A DNA stretch of 64,000 nt from Aquimarina mytili (lineage in GTDB: Bacteria; Bacteroidota; Bacteroidia; Flavobacteriales; Flavobacteriaceae): contig NZ_JAERQJ010000001.1 of the NCBI RefSeq assembly GCF_016735115.1, positions 372,001 through 436,000 of the forward strand, in the 5' to 3' direction. Positions 54,396-64,000 of the stretch are shown piece after piece (the first letter of the stretch is position 1; the number at the start of each line of letters is the position of its first letter). The notes under the pieces were generated by a model. That model was given only the letters and a program-made list of their open reading frames with translations. It was not told where the DNA came from and did not search any database. Both the position numbers and the translations under genes were made by a program.

Positions 54396-54435
54396 GAGAT
54401 GTTTTTTTATAATTCAGTTAATTTTAAAGGAAAAT

Positions 54436-54469
54436 AAAAGCGACACCCACATACGTGAATGCCGCTTTT
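54436..54469 (-). terminator. Rho-independent terminator after aceB
   Basis: On the minus strand AAAAGCGGCA pairs with TGTCGCTTTT (one G-U), with a small CAC/GTG inner hairpin and T-rich DNA behind. It lies about 110 bases after the malate synthase stop. Confidence 0.6.
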
Positions 54470-54580
54470 GAGCACAATTATAAAAATCGGAAAAAATTAT
54501 GCATGTTGTTTAGAACTGCTCAACTTCAGTACTACCCTCCATAGTATCAGTAGGTGATTTGCCTATTGTTACTGTAATTT

Positions 54581-56182
54581 TTATAAATATTGATAAGCAC
54601 TAGTGGTTAAGAATTCTTCAAATTCTTCTTCTGAGACTACTAATTTTTTGAAAATTGAAATTGCATTTTGATAATTTTCTGTATTATATAGCTGCTCTCC
54701 AACTTGATCTTTAATAATTCTTAATTCATTTTCAAATAATTGATTAAAAAGTGTCTGATCTAGAATTCTTTTATCTTCAAGAGTCACTTCATTTTTTAGC
54801 CATTGCCATAATTGAGTGCGACTAATCTCTGCTGTAGCAGCATCTTCCATTAAGTTATAAAGTGCTACTGCGCCGTTTCCACTTAGCCAATTTGCGATGT
54901 AATGGATCCCAACATTGATGTTTTCCTGAATCCCTTTTTGAGTAATTGTTCCCTTTGGGATAGCCAATAGGTCATCTTCGGAAATATTAATATCGTTTCT
55001 TTTTACATGCATTTGATTTGCAGTAGGCATGTGAGTGTCAAATACCTGCATCGCAAGTTTTACTAATCCTGGGTGTGCGACCCATGTACCATCATGGCCA
55101 TTTTTTACTTCACGCTCCTTATCGGCTTTTACTTTTGCATAAGCAGCGGCATTACGTTCTTCGTCATCTTTGATAGGGATTTGTGCTGCCATACCCCCAA
55201 TCGCCAGAATATTTCTTTTGTGACATCTTTGGATCACTAGTTTGCTATATGCATCCATGAATGGGCTTGTCATAGTTACCTGTGCACGATCTGGAACTAC
55301 AAAACCTTTGTGGTTTCTTAATTTTTTGATATAGCTGAATATATAATCCCATCTGCCACAGTTTAGCCCTACGATATGATCTTTTAAAGCATATATGATT
55401 TCGTCCAATTGAAAGCTCGCCGTTATAGTTTCAACAAGTACAGTAACTTTAACACTTCCGTGATCTATGCCTAAATATTCTTCAGAAAAATCAATTACAT
55501 CATTCCACCATATTGCTTCAGTAAAATGCTCTAATTTTGGGAGGTAATAATATGCTCCTGTTCCATTTTCTTTTAATTGCTCGTTATTATGGAATAAGTA
55601 CAAAGCAAAATCGAATAGAGATGCGCTCATTTCTTGCTCCTTAATCAAAAGATGTTTTTCATTAAGATGTAAACCTCTAGGGCGAACAATTAATGTGGCG
55701 ATCCTTTCTTTAAGCTGATAGGTTTTGTCTCTTTTTGGATTATAAAACGAAATAGTTTTATTGACGGCATCTTTCAGGTTTTTCTGCCCTTGTAAGCAGT
55801 TTTCCCATAGTGGTGCATTACTGTCTTCAAAGTCAGCCATAAATGTTTTGGCTCCAGAGTTTAAGGCATTAATGACCATTTTTCGATCTACGGGTCCTGT
55901 GATTTCGACTCTACGATCTTGCAAATCTGCAGGAATCGGAGCTGCCGACCACTCACTGTTACGAATTTCTTTGGTGTTTTCTGGAAATGTTGGATAAGTT
56001 CCCAGGTCAAACAATTGCTGTTGACACTCACGATTTTTTAAAAGCGTTAATCGTCTATCATTAAAACGATCTTGTAAGGCCTCTAAAAAGGTCAGTGCTC
56101 CATCGGTTAAAATTTCCGGATGATAGTTCCTAACTTCTTTTGCGAAGCTGATTTTCTGACTAAGGTTTGTTTGTGTTTCCAT
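54581..56182 (-). CDS. aceB: Malate synthase A
   Basis: A 533-residue enzyme from the ATG at 56182, the same length as E. coli AceB; an upstream start at 56206 is less likely. TFMADFEDSNAPLW holds the Mg2+/glyoxylate-binding acidic residues, IVRPRGLHL the catalytic Arg and GLNCGRWDYIFSYIK the family signature. It condenses glyoxylate and acetyl-CoA to malate in the glyoxylate shunt, needed for growth on acetate or fatty acids. The partner isocitrate lyase gene is not next to it. It diverges from a RamB-like regulator that probably controls it. Confidence 0.95.
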   Translation of the reverse strand: METQTNLSQKISFAKEVRNYHPEILTDGALTFLEALQDRFNDRRLTLLKNRECQQQLFDLGTYPTFPENTKEIRNSEWSAAPIPADLQDRRVEITGPVDRKMVINALNSGAKTFMADFEDSNAPLWENCLQGQKNLKDAVNKTISFYNPKRDKTYQLKERIATLIVRPRGLHLNEKHLLIKEQEMSASLFDFALYLFHNNEQLKENGTGAYYYLPKLEHFTEAIWWNDVIDFSEEYLGIDHGSVKVTVLVETITASFQLDEIIYALKDHIVGLNCGRWDYIFSYIKKLRNHKGFVVPDRAQVTMTSPFMDAYSKLVIQRCHKRNILAIGGMAAQIPIKDDEERNAAAYAKVKADKEREVKNGHDGTWVAHPGLVKLAMQVFDTHMPTANQMHVKRNDINISEDDLLAIPKGTITQKGIQENINVGIHYIANWLSGNGAVALYNLMEDAATAEISRTQLWQWLKNEVTLEDKRILDQTLFNQLFENELRIIKDQVGEQLYNTENYQNAISIFKKLVVSEEEFEEFLTTSAYQYL

Positions 56183-56233
56183 AACTATATCGTTTTGAGT
56201 GAACAATATTATAAAAAAGTTTTTTATAAAACA

Positions 56234-56247
56234 AGCGAACGTTCGCT
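56234..56247. promoter_or_regulatory. Perfect 14-bp palindrome, probable operator
   Basis: AGCGAAC directly followed by GTTCGCT lies midway between the divergent aceB and regulator genes, and it is much richer in G and C than its surroundings. It is the best candidate site for the neighbouring regulator. Confidence 0.5.
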
Positions 56248-56290
56248 AAATGTGAATATTTTATTTTTTCGTCATTTACGCAAAAATGGT

Positions 56291-56298
56291 TACTTTTG
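56291..56298 (+). promoter_or_regulatory. -7 promoter box of the RamB-like regulator
   Basis: TACTTTTG lies five bases before the ATG at 56304. If used, the transcript would begin at or next to that ATG (leaderless), which argues against the upstream ATG at 56286. Confidence 0.45.
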
Positions 56299-56303
56299 AA
56301 ATT

Positions 56304-57785
56304 ATGGCAATAGCAGAAGAATATATAAGGTTGATTTTTGGTCTGAAAATCAAGCAAATACGTACAGAAAAGGATTTGTCGCTTTTTGGATTATCCAAAC
56401 TAAGCGGGTTATCGAAATCATATTTAAATGAAATAGAAAAGGGGAAAAAATATCCTAAAACAGATAAAATAATTAAACTGGCTGAAACTCTAGAGGTTCC
56501 TTATGATCAGTTAGTGTCTTTGAAACTGGATAAAAACCTGGCTCCTATTGGTGAGATATTACAGTCGGGTATATTGGACGAAATTCCTCTAGAACTGTTC
56601 GGGATTCAGCAGAGTGATCTTATTGATATTATTGCTAATGCTCCTTCTAAGGTAAATGCATTTATAAGTACAATTATAGAAATTGCACAGCATTATAATA
56701 TGAGTCGCGAAGGATTTTATCTGGCTTCTTTAAGGTCGTACCAAGAAGCACATAATAATTTCTTCAAAGATTTAGAAGACCAGGTGATTCGTTGTGCAAA
56801 TTCGTATCAATTGGATTTAAACGGAAAAATAACTTCGGCAGAATTAGAAGAAATTCTCAAAGAAGAATACGGATACACTATTAATGAAGCCGGAATTCCT
56901 AAACAAGAAGAGCTCGATAATTTAAGATCGGTATTTGTTCCTTCAACAAAAACATTATTACTGTCGGATCGAGTAGGAGAGGCACAAAAAACATTTATTT
57001 ATGCCAAGGAGTTAGGGTATCAATTTATGAATATTACAGAAAGACCTTATACATTTACGTGGATACGCTATGATAACTTTGAAGAAGTATTGCATAATTT
57101 TTATGCTTCTTATTTTGCGGGGGCGCTCATTATTCCTAAAAACCATCTTAGAGATCATTTAAAGGAACTTTTTGCTATGAAACGTTTTTCTGAGAAAGCT
57201 TTTCATAAGATTATGAATCTTTATAATGCATCTCCAGAGTCTTTTTATCAACGTTTGACCAATGTGTTACCCAAAGATTTTGGAATGCAAAATGTGTTTT
57301 TTCTAAGGTTTACGCATAAAAAGGGTGTAGAAAAGTTCAATCTGGTTAAAGAATTACACATTACGCATCAGCAGCAGCCTCATGCTAATGAGATTAATGA
57401 ACATTATTGTAGGCGTTGGATGGCGATTAAAACGTTACAACGTACTGCAAACGAGGATTTAAATTACGCTTTTGATATTCAGATTTCTGACTATGCGGAT
57501 TCGGGTCAGCAATATTTGGTATTCACATCGGCAACAAAGGATCCATTTAGAAAGGATTACTATCGCAGTATTGGAATTGGTTTTTTAATATCATCAGCTT
57601 TAGAGAAAAAGATCAGTTTTGTAAATGATTCTAAAATTCCAAAAGTAAAAGTGGGGGTAACCTGTGAGTCATGCTCTTTAAAAGATTGTGATGTGCGTAT
57701 GGCGCCACCAAAACGCCTGATTTCAAAAGAAAAATATAAGCGAACTGCAACCTTGGTTGAGGATATAGTGAAACAGTATTCTTAA
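56304..57785 (+). CDS. XRE-family regulator with short-chain fatty-acyl (ScfR/RamB-like) domain
   Basis: A 493-residue regulator from ATG 56304. An N-terminal XRE helix-turn-helix (about 10-65: IRTEKDLSLFGLSKLSGLSKSY) is followed by a DUF955-like region with a degenerate metallopeptidase site, and by a C-terminal ScfR domain with the three-Cys motif TCESCSLKDCDVRMAPPKR. Relatives such as RamB and MceR sense acyl-CoA or the state of carbon metabolism and control glyoxylate and propionate genes. Divergence from aceB with a palindrome between them fits control of the glyoxylate shunt. The cysteines could bind a metal or act as a redox switch. Confidence 0.87.
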   Translation: MAIAEEYIRLIFGLKIKQIRTEKDLSLFGLSKLSGLSKSYLNEIEKGKKYPKTDKIIKLAETLEVPYDQLVSLKLDKNLAPIGEILQSGILDEIPLELFGIQQSDLIDIIANAPSKVNAFISTIIEIAQHYNMSREGFYLASLRSYQEAHNNFFKDLEDQVIRCANSYQLDLNGKITSAELEEILKEEYGYTINEAGIPKQEELDNLRSVFVPSTKTLLLSDRVGEAQKTFIYAKELGYQFMNITERPYTFTWIRYDNFEEVLHNFYASYFAGALIIPKNHLRDHLKELFAMKRFSEKAFHKIMNLYNASPESFYQRLTNVLPKDFGMQNVFFLRFTHKKGVEKFNLVKELHITHQQQPHANEINEHYCRRWMAIKTLQRTANEDLNYAFDIQISDYADSGQQYLVFTSATKDPFRKDYYRSIGIGFLISSALEKKISFVNDSKIPKVKVGVTCESCSLKDCDVRMAPPKRLISKEKYKRTATLVEDIVKQYS

Positions 57786-57850
57786 TCGATTTATGGAGAT
57801 TCGGAAAATACAACACTTTTCTTAATTGAAATAGATAATCTTAAAAATAT

Positions 57851-57883
57851 AAAACCCGTTTTGAAAATTTCAAAACGGGTTTT
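57851..57883. terminator. Bidirectional terminator between the regulator and groEL
   Basis: 15-bp perfect arms (AAAACCCGTTTTGAA and complement) around a 3-base loop with T runs on both sides, between convergent genes. Confidence 0.82.
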
Positions 57884-57952
57884 TTCTTTATTTTATTTAA
57901 CTATAACTGCTTTTTTGCAAATAAGTTAAATTATATTACTGTTACTATCGAC

Positions 57953-59611
<1,659 letters not shown>

Positions 59612-59680
59612 TCAATTCTGCAAAGGCAGAATTTTTTTAATTTAAGTTTAAATTAATTTGTGTTTTGAATTGATAGATTC

Positions 59681-59956
59681 TTAAACAATAGCAAGGATAT
59701 CATCCTCACGCATGATTAGATAATCTTTCCCATCTAATTTTAACTCAGTCCCGGCATATTTGCCATAAAGCACAGTATCACCTACTTTTACAGTCATGTC
59801 GTGATCTTTTTTACCACTACCAACTGCAGCTACTTTACCTTTTTGTTGTTTTTCCTGAGCCGAATCAGGAATATATAGTCCAGATGCTGTTTGTGTTTCA
59901 GCAGGAAGTGGTTCTACTACCACACGATCCGAAAGAGGTTTAATATTTACTCCCAT
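59681..59956 (-). CDS. groES: Co-chaperonin GroES (10 kDa)
   Basis: A 91-residue co-chaperonin. [16 protein letters not shown] at the start, the mobile loop [19 protein letters not shown] and [19 protein letters not shown] are typical. It caps the GroEL ring. No CIRCE element was found upstream, so heat-shock control here does not use HrcA in the usual way. Confidence 0.97.
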   Translation of the reverse strand: MGVNIKPLSDRVVVEPLPAETQTASGLYIPDSAQEKQQKGKVAAVGSGKKDHDMTVKVGDTVLYGKYAGTELKLDGKDYLIMREDDILAIV

Positions 59957-60051
59957 TATGATTAGTTTTTATTATAAAATTAAAATGAAATATTATGATG
60001 CTTTGTATTTCAGAAATTGTGCCACTGGTGCGATACTGACAAATTGAAACA

Positions 60052-60085
60052 AAAAATGCCGACTGTATGACAAGTCGGCATTTTT
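60052..60085 (-). terminator. Rho-independent terminator after secG
   Basis: 13-bp arms (AAAAATGCCGACT and complement) with an 8-base loop, ending in T runs. It lies about 22 bases after the secG stop and separates that operon from groES. Confidence 0.85.
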
Positions 60086-60107
60086 GTTAGTATCATTTCA
60101 AAAGGTA

Positions 60108-60434
60108 TTACTCTTCATTATTATCATTTGCTGCTGGAGCTTCAGGAACTTCAACTTGCACATCTTCTGTATTTACTTTTGATTCTTGAACAGAATTTCC
60201 GCTCATTAAGTCAATATTAGAAAGTAAGATCAATACTAGTAATAGTGTAGCTAAAGTCCATGTACTTTTATCTAAAAAGTCTGTTGTCTTTTTTACACCA
60301 CCTAGTTGTTGTGTTCCGCCACCGCCGAAAGAAGAAGATAACCCTCCTCCTTTAGGATTTTGTACCATAATTACTACTACCAGTAAAAAAGATACGATAA
60401 CGATTAGTATTAAAAATATTGAAAACGTTGTCAT
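60108..60434 (-). CDS. secG: Preprotein translocase subunit SecG
   Basis: A 108-residue protein with two membrane helices (about 2-22 and 57-75) and the family motif VQNPKGGGLSSSFGGGG between them. The acidic, Ala/Pro-rich tail is typical of Bacteroidota. It stimulates SecYEG in the inner membrane. It is the last gene of the minus-strand operon and lies eight bases after the TPR-like gene. Confidence 0.92.
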   Translation of the reverse strand: MTTFSIFLILIVIVSFLLVVVIMVQNPKGGGLSSSFGGGGTQQLGGVKKTTDFLDKSTWTLATLLLVLILLSNIDLMSGNSVQESKVNTEDVQVEVPEAPAANDNNEE

Positions 60435-60442
60435 TATATATA

Positions 60443-61396
60443 TTATTTATTTTCTTGTAATTTTTTTATTGCTCGAATTTGGTCTGCAAAGAAACCACTT
60501 TTTTCGGGATTTTTCAAAATTAATATGTTATAAGCTTGAATTGCCTTTTTGTAGTTTTTCTGAGCGAGATATACTCTTGCCAATGTTTCGGTCATTAGCT
60601 CATCTGCTGGAACTTGATTTTCTTTTGCAAGATTGCGAGCAGGAGTGTTTTTTGCCGCTGGTTTTATCTTAGGATTATTGGCAATAAACTCATCAATAAG
60701 ATCAAATTTCTCTTTTTGTAGTAAAGAGGGTGTTTTATCTTTTTTCTCAGTTTCTGGAGCTGAAGGCTGAGCTTCTGCGGGATTTGTTTTTTGATCAAGA
60801 GGTTGCGTCGAGGTTAGTTTTAACCATTCAGCAAAAGAATGTGTCTCCTTTTTGTTAAAATCTAATGGAGCGTCAATTTGTAATTCTTCTTCAGGATTTT
60901 TTCTATTTTCTGAAGAATTGGTTTGTTCTTCTTCTGCTTGATTAGTTATAGATTCAGAAACTTCTAATTGACGCAACGTACTTTCTTCTTTTCTTGTTAA
61001 AAATAAAGTGGGATCGAGTACATCTTCAGCTTCTTCCATTTTCATTCTTACAGCATCATCCATTGCCATTCTGGGCAATACTTTTACTTCTTCATGATCG
61101 ACGACATTAATATCTGATTTGTGTTTTTTCTTTGCTTCTTGATCCTGAGGTTTTTGATTAAATAGGTCTGAAGTAATAAAATCAAATAAAACGCTTCGAT
61201 CTGTTGTGTATGCAGCGGTTGTTTTAAGCTCTTGATTATATCGAAAACTTTCTTGATTTTTTAAGCCTTTCAATAATAAAGGTCTCACAGATTGAAAATA
61301 TGGAAACTCACGAGAAAGTTTTTCCAAGGCATTTGTCTGCTCCTTACTAATCTCTGAAGGATTTTGTAATAAATATGTGAGTTCTTTAGTGTTCAA
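60443..61396 (-). CDS. Conserved hypothetical protein with C-terminal TPR-like region
   Basis: A 317-residue soluble protein without a signal peptide. The N-terminus (TKELTYLLQNPSEISKEQTNAL) is of a type seen in Flavobacteria between lptE and secG. The middle is long, acidic and of low complexity. The last 40 residues (TLARVYLAQKNYKKAIQAYNIL) form one clear TPR. The function is unknown; a scaffold for envelope or secretion proteins is a guess from neighbours. Confidence 0.75.
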   Translation of the reverse strand: MNTKELTYLLQNPSEISKEQTNALEKLSREFPYFQSVRPLLLKGLKNQESFRYNQELKTTAAYTTDRSVLFDFITSDLFNQKPQDQEAKKKHKSDINVVDHEEVKVLPRMAMDDAVRMKMEEAEDVLDPTLFLTRKEESTLRQLEVSESITNQAEEEQTNSSENRKNPEEELQIDAPLDFNKKETHSFAEWLKLTSTQPLDQKTNPAEAQPSAPETEKKDKTPSLLQKEKFDLIDEFIANNPKIKPAAKNTPARNLAKENQVPADELMTETLARVYLAQKNYKKAIQAYNILILKNPEKSGFFADQIRAIKKLQENK

Positions 61397-61425
61397 TATA
61401 AAAATTTAAGTATGCTATTCTTATG

Positions 61426-61932
61426 TTACCACCTTGCCAAGGTTGCGTTAAAAATATCTTGAGTAATTCGTTCAAAAATTATTTGCAATGCTTCGTCTCG
61501 GATAGCATTTTCTGATCGATCGGCCGGGTAATCAAAGAAAAATGAAAAACGTTGTTCTATATCTTGAGAAGGATCATTGGCGTCATAAAATCTCATGTTT
61601 ACTGCAATTGTCAGTCGGTTTTGGGCTGCTGTAATATCTGAAGTAGCTGTATTAGGAGAGACATAATCTTGAACAATTTCTCCTTCATACACAATATCCC
61701 CTCCAGATGTGGTTAGGCTAAGGTTAGTTTGATTAAGTATTAAATCTTGTAATTGATTGGTAAAGGTTTGATCTGCTCCCGGAAAAATTCTTGGAGATTG
61801 ATTTTGAAAAAAATTAACCTGAAATGTTTTAGTTTCAGGAGAAATAGATATTCCACTAAAAGAATATACACCACATCCTTGAAATAAAAACAGGCCGACT
61901 ATTGTGCAAACTATATATTTTAATTTTCTCAT
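61426..61932 (-). CDS. lptE: LPS-assembly lipoprotein LptE
   Basis: A 168-residue lipoprotein (FQGC, Cys20) with GVYSFSGISI after the signal and the Bacteroidota LptE pattern FQVNFFQNQSPRIFPGADQTFTNQLQDLI, then ITAAQNRLTIAVNMRF. It plugs LptD in the outer membrane for LPS insertion. It lies between the sigma-54 regulator and the TPR-like gene in a four-gene or longer operon. Confidence 0.86.
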   Translation of the reverse strand: MRKLKYIVCTIVGLFLFQGCGVYSFSGISISPETKTFQVNFFQNQSPRIFPGADQTFTNQLQDLILNQTNLSLTTSGGDIVYEGEIVQDYVSPNTATSDITAAQNRLTIAVNMRFYDANDPSQDIEQRFSFFFDYPADRSENAIRDEALQIIFERITQDIFNATLARW

Positions 61933-61991
61933 TAATTCTTTCCGTATGTGTTTTTTAAATTCACAATTTTATATCCTGAATTCATAATTAT

Positions 61992-63257
61992 TTAGAGGTC
62001 GTATTGTTTGATTTTTCTGTACAAGGTGCGTTCACTAATTCCTAATTCTTCAGCAGCTGCTTTTCGTTTTCCTCGGTGCCGTTCTAATGATTTTTTAATT
62101 AACTCTAATTCTTTATCATGTAAAGACAAGGTTTCTTCTTCTTCAATTTCTTCGGCAAAAGAATATTTATCTTCTTCTTTTTGAGGGATAATGCTTTGAG
62201 GTGGTATTTGTAATACCTCGGTGGTTGTGTTTATTGGTTCTTCGAATGGTATTTCTTCTTCCTCTTTATCTTCTCTATAGATTTTTCTGATTAATCCTTC
62301 GTTATCCTTTTGTACTTGTTGTGCATTACCACTTTGCATAAGCTCCATGGTTAATTTTTTTAGATCATTGAGATCACTTTTCATGTCGAATAACACCTTG
62401 TACAGAATCTCTCTTTCATTGGCAAAATCACTTTCTTGCTTATCTGAAGAAATTACTGCTGGGAGGTTACTTCCTATGTTTGGTAAATATCCGTGCAGAG
62501 TAACTGCGTTTATTGTCCTGTTTTGTTCAAGGACTGAAATTTGCTCTGCAATGTTGCGTAATTGTCTGATATTACCGCTCCAATGATATTTTTCTAATAA
62601 AACTACAGCGTCATCTGTTAAACGTATAGTAGGCATTTTGTATTTTGTAGCAAAATCTGAAGCGAATTTCCTAAACAAAAGATGAATATCATCTTTGCGA
62701 TCTCTTAATGGAGGGAGCAGTATCTCAACAGTACTCAAGCGATAGTATAAATCTTCTCTAAACTTACCTTTTTTAATTGCTTCAAACATGTTTACATTGG
62801 TGGCGGCTACAATGCGAACATCTGTTTTCTGAACTTTAGATGAGCCAACTTTGATAAACTCTCCATTTTCTAAAACCCTTAATAAACGTACTTGCGTGGT
62901 AAGGGGGAGTTCTCCAACTTCATCAAGAAATATGGTTCCACCATCGGCTACTTCAAAATAACCGCTTCTAGTTTGCGTAGCTCCGGTAAAAGCACCTTTT
63001 TCATGCCCAAAAAGCTCACTATCAATAGTGCCTTCTGGAATCGCTCCACAGTTTACTGCAATATACTTACCGTGTTTTCGATGAGATAATGAGTGTATGA
63101 TTTTAGGAATACTTTCTTTACCTACACCACTCTCTCCTGTTACTAAAACAGAGATATCGGTTGGGGCTACCTGTATAGCCTTTTCTACGGCACGGTTAAG
63201 TTTAGGATCGTTTCCTATAATCCCGAATCGTTGTTTTATGGCTTGAACTGATTCCAT
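61992..63257 (-). CDS. Sigma-54-dependent transcriptional regulator (no receiver domain)
   Basis: A 421-residue enhancer-binding protein. The AAA+ domain starts almost at the N-terminus: Walker A GESGVGKE at residues 41-48, the sigma-54 contact loop GAFTGA at 88-93 and the Walker B GGTIFLDEVGEL. A linker of about 130 acidic residues leads to a Fis-type helix-turn-helix (about 380-421, KRKAAAEELGISERTLYRKIK). There is no receiver, GAF or PAS domain, so its input signal is unknown; it may be regulated by abundance or by a partner. It is encoded between miaB and lptE, the usual order in Flavobacteria. Confidence 0.93.
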   Translation of the reverse strand: MESVQAIKQRFGIIGNDPKLNRAVEKAIQVAPTDISVLVTGESGVGKESIPKIIHSLSHRKHGKYIAVNCGAIPEGTIDSELFGHEKGAFTGATQTRSGYFEVADGGTIFLDEVGELPLTTQVRLLRVLENGEFIKVGSSKVQKTDVRIVAATNVNMFEAIKKGKFREDLYYRLSTVEILLPPLRDRKDDIHLLFRKFASDFATKYKMPTIRLTDDAVVLLEKYHWSGNIRQLRNIAEQISVLEQNRTINAVTLHGYLPNIGSNLPAVISSDKQESDFANEREILYKVLFDMKSDLNDLKKLTMELMQSGNAQQVQKDNEGLIRKIYREDKEEEEIPFEEPINTTTEVLQIPPQSIIPQKEEDKYSFAEEIEEEETLSLHDKELELIKKSLERHRGKRKAAAEELGISERTLYRKIKQYDL

Positions 63258-63296
63258 CTATTAGTTTATGATTGTGTGTGTTTTTATGCTTTCTGG

Positions 63297-64000
63297 TTAA
63301 TTATTATCTGAATATCCAACAGCTTCGCCAAGCAAAGTTGCACTGGTACATTCGTTAATGCAAACCATTACAAAATCACCAATTTTGTATTCTCCTTTCG
63401 GAAAAACAGCAACAGTGTTTTGAGTTGTTCTTCCACTCCAATGGGCATCAGATTTTTTAGACTCTTTTTCAATTAAAACCTCTAAGGTTTGTCCGATAAA
63501 AGCTTGATGTCTGTATTCGCTATGTTTGCGTTGTACTTCTATAATTTCAGAAAGTCTTCTTTTCTTAACATCTTCAGGAACATCATCCTCCATTTTACGT
63601 TCTGCAAGCGTACCGGGTCTTTCAGAGTAGGCAAACATAAATCCATAATCATATTTTACATACTCCATAAGAGATAAGGTATCCTGATGATCTTCTTCGG
63701 TTTCTGTTGGAAATCCTGTAATTATATCTTGGGAGATAGCACATTCAGGAATAATACGTTTTATGTTGTCTATTAAATCAAAATATTCTTGTCGCGTGTG
63801 TAAGCGGTTCATTTCTTTTAATATGCGATCGCTTCCACTCTGAATAGGCAGATGAATATATTTACAAATGTTTTTATGTTTTGCCATAATTTCAATCACA
63901 TCCAAAGTCATATCTTGTGGATTTGATGTAGTAAAACGTAAGCGTAATTTTGGGTGTTTTGCAGCAACCATATCCAATAGTTTAGCAAAATTAACTGCAG
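63297..64000 (-). CDS. miaB: tRNA-2-methylthio-N6-dimethylallyladenosine synthase, C-terminal part
   Basis: The frame runs off the right window edge, leaving the last 234 codons. KHPKLRLRFTTSNP, HLPIQSGSDRILKEMNRLHTR and DIITGFPTETEEDHQDTL are typical of the radical-SAM domain of MiaB, and the last 60 residues form the TRAM domain (LIEKESKKSDAHWSGRT...). The N-terminal part with the Fe-S cysteines is outside the window. The enzyme adds the methylthio group to A37 of tRNAs that read UNN codons, including tRNA-Phe encoded in this window. It is first in view of the sigma-54/lptE/secG operon. Confidence 0.94.
   Translation of the reverse strand, partial: AVNFAKLLDMVAAKHPKLRLRFTTSNPQDMTLDVIEIMAKHKNICKYIHLPIQSGSDRILKEMNRLHTRQEYFDLIDNIKRIIPECAISQDIITGFPTETEEDHQDTLSLMEYVKYDYGFMFAYSERPGTLAERKMEDDVPEDVKKRRLSEIIEVQRKHSEYRHQAFIGQTLEVLIEKESKKSDAHWSGRTTQNTVAVFPKGEYKIGDFVMVCINECTSATLLGEAVGYSDNN

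Noticed and set aside
60010..60024. A TGGCAC-like stretch upstream of groES resembling half of a sigma-54 promoter
   Set aside because: The -12 GC dinucleotide is absent at the required distance, so the consensus is not met.
59957..60051. Possible CIRCE heat-shock operator before groES
   Set aside because: No TTAGCACTC-N9-GAGTGCTAA-type inverted repeat is present.

Overview
The window looks like chromosomal DNA of a marine-type Flavobacteriaceae member (Bacteroidota; an Aquimarina- or Kordia-like organism would fit, but the species cannot be fixed from this sequence alone). Supporting evidence: AT-rich DNA, start codons without Shine-Dalgarno sequences, several promoters with the Bacteroidota -7 box TAnnTTTG, many lipoproteins, a propeller/Y_Y_Y/LuxR-type regulator, and Bacteroidota versions of LptC, LptE, SecG and sigma-54 regulators.

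Layout. (1) 1-9298: a same-strand run of three tandem VCBS/ASPIC-UnbV repeat proteins (the first cut by the window edge), a vanadium-haloperoxidase/PAP2-fold lipoprotein and a membrane-anchored GyrI-like protein. (2) 9479-12658: one ORF joining glycerol kinase to glycerol-3-phosphate dehydrogenase, convergent with a PAP2 phosphatase. (3) 13708-15605: two minus-strand secreted proteins, one with a probable beta/gamma-crystallin C-terminus. (4) 16021-18246: a TPR-TM-AraC regulator followed by two very short genes for related double-glycine leader peptides (46 and 48 aa), which look like a RiPP or signal-peptide precursor pair. (5) 18337-22993: a nitric-oxide response unit: Rrf2/NsrR-like Fe-S regulator, two identical-architecture operators (AAGGAT-N6-ATCCTT), quinol NO reductase, truncated haemoglobin, a cupin and three small unknown proteins. 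(6) 23170-41194: a beta-1,3-glucan (laminarin-type) utilisation locus: regulator, clan GH-A enzyme fused to a probable outer-membrane barrel, two glycan-binding lipoproteins, GH16, a GH94-clan beta-glucan phosphorylase, a lipoprotein GH17, an MFS/GPH sugar transporter and a cytoplasmic GH17. There is no SusC/SusD pair inside it. (7) 41331-49890: tRNA-Phe, then coaX, outer-membrane protein, TPR protein, lptC, CNNM/CorC transporter, YhhN and a PpiD-like foldase. (8) 49981-54324: galE, a free-Met-sulfoxide-reductase-like GAF protein, a DUF3347-like lipoprotein, a VanX-like dipeptidase and a DoxX-like membrane protein. (9) 54581-57785: malate synthase divergent from a RamB/ScfR-type regulator, with a 14-bp palindrome between them. 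(10) 57953-64000, minus strand: groES-groEL, and a separate operon miaB-sigma54 regulator-lptE-TPR-like-secG ended by a strong terminator.

How the genes work together. In the glucan locus, GH16 and the surface lipoproteins would cut and hold beta-1,3-glucan outside the cell, the lipoprotein GH17 and the barrel-linked GH-A enzyme would act at the outer membrane or in the periplasm, the GPH transporter would import oligosaccharides, and the cytoplasmic GH17 and phosphorylase would finish them, saving ATP by making glucose-1-phosphate. In the NO unit the Fe-S Rrf2 protein would repress itself and the norB operon until NO destroys its cluster. The most novel-looking items are the orphan peptide pair beside the TPR-AraC sensor, the SusCD-less glucan locus with the enzyme-barrel fusion, and the GlpK-GlpD fusion.
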